NCBI GenBank assembly: GCA_963736455.1
Contig: CAVTON010000001.1
Span: forward strand, 2,356,001 to 2,420,000
Direction of reading: 5' to 3'
Origin: DAHUXD01 sp963736455
GTDB taxonomy: Bacteria; Acidobacteriota; Thermoanaerobaculia; UBA5066; Gp7-AA6
Length of the DNA stretch: 64,000 nucleotides
The notes beneath the pieces were generated by a model that saw only the letters and a program-made list of their open reading frames with translations, had not been told where the DNA came from and ran no database searches. The first letter of the stretch is position 1, and each line of letters opens with the position of its first letter. Made by a program: the position numbers and the translations under genes. This document shows, piece after piece, positions 63,745-64,000 of the stretch.

Positions 63745-64000
63745 ACTCGGGCCCGGCCGTCTCCGAGGGTTTTTCCCGGGACGACCGCCTCCGCCAACGC
63801 AGGGAATTCGAAGAGTGCTACGCCTCCGGAGTGCGCGTTTCCGGTCGACACGTCCAGGTCTTTCTGCTGCCCGCCCCGGGCACGCCGACGAAAGCGCGTC
63901 TCGGCATCTCGGTGCCCAAGCGCGTGGGCAACGCGGTCGTACGCAATCGGGTGCGGCGCCGTCTGCGGGAGATCTTCCGGCGGACTCGCGCCGCCATCCT
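63741..64000 (+). CDS. rnpA: RnpA, protein component of ribonuclease P (partial)
   Basis: The gene starts at GTG 63741 (GTGA overlap with the rpmH stop) and runs off the right edge after about 86 residues. FSRDDRLRQRREFEECYASG, RLGISVPKRVGNAVVRNRV and the RNA-binding RRRLREIFRR identify it. RnpA helps the RNase P RNA cut tRNA 5' leaders. rpmH-rnpA is the normal order beside dnaA. Confidence 0.95.
   Translation, partial: MNSGPAVSEGFSRDDRLRQRREFEECYASGVRVSGRHVQVFLLPAPGTPTKARLGISVPKRVGNAVVRNRVRRRLREIFRRTRAAI

Overview
The window is high-GC, gene-dense chromosomal DNA of a Gram-negative (diderm) bacterium. It encodes TonB-dependent, porin-like and BamA-like outer-membrane barrels, many lipoproteins and signal peptides. 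My best guess is an Acidobacteriota member of the Thermoanaerobaculia type. The grounds are the GloVer-repeat/TIG/SLH secreted protein, the protease-propeller-barrel protein, the bacterial deoxyhypusine-synthase homologue and the overall composition. This is inference from protein style, not a phylogenetic test. The right end is the replication-origin neighbourhood: rnpA and rpmH on the plus strand, then dnaA, dnaN, recF, gyrB and gyrA on the minus strand, with a cluster of DnaA-box-like 9-mers between rpmH and dnaA. Most genes to the left lie on the minus strand, so they run with a fork leaving that origin leftward.

Layout from left to right. 1-3836: an electron-transfer locus (di-haem peroxidase end, ApbE flavin transferase, porin, FMN-binding protein, four-helix membrane protein). 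3833-5794: a GloVer/TIG/SLH surface protein. 5834-9085 (minus): a five-gene operon in which a small Cys-rich secreted protein plus a Cys-led outer-membrane barrel occurs twice, followed by a TlpA-like thioredoxin. 9135-13950 (minus): a cobalamin-riboswitch-controlled B12 salvage operon whose first gene fuses an S-component-like membrane domain (DUF6580-like) to a BtuB-like receptor. 14003-15798: larB and a deoxyhypusine-synthase-like gene with a 118-base overlap. 15812-19597 (minus): a MASE1-PAS-GGDEF-EAL protein and a DUF1573 protein separated by a strong terminator. 19700-24413: mpl and two tandem paralogous membrane proteins.

24358-32954 (minus) is one tightly packed run: xerC, an S41 peptidase, hslV, hslU, a fibronectin-like lipoprotein, dapF, an FAH-family enzyme and two membrane proteins. 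33060-34331 is a DUF1015 protein. 34351-43340 (minus) carries dprA, topA, a DUF3052-like gene, trmFO, a threonine dehydratase, a Sco protein, a cytochrome c and a sulfatase-fold lipoprotein. dprA-topA-trmFO and xerC-hslV-hslU are parts of one neighbourhood in many bacteria and appear split here. 43448-47523 (plus) holds a TPR lipoprotein, a secreted CsgG/LpoB-like protein and a 995-residue metalloprotease/beta-propeller/outer-membrane-barrel mosaic. Its stop codon lies in the terminal repeat of a 268-bp MITE-like element that also reaches into the next gene. 48591-53500 (minus) is a vitamin B6 operon (pdxR-pdxS-pdxT) with an enoyl-CoA hydratase and an arylamine N-acetyltransferase-like gene. 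53623-54509 holds a DUF507 gene and a transaldolase-fold protein that has lost its Schiff-base lysine.

Four-base ATGA/GTGA/TTGA stop-start overlaps are very common here, so translational coupling is a general feature. No tRNA, rRNA, CRISPR array, prophage or intact transposase was seen. The most unusual items are the S-component/BtuB fusion, the duplicated Cys-peptide/barrel operon, the 268-bp element, the protease-propeller-barrel locus and the lysine-less transaldolase homologue.
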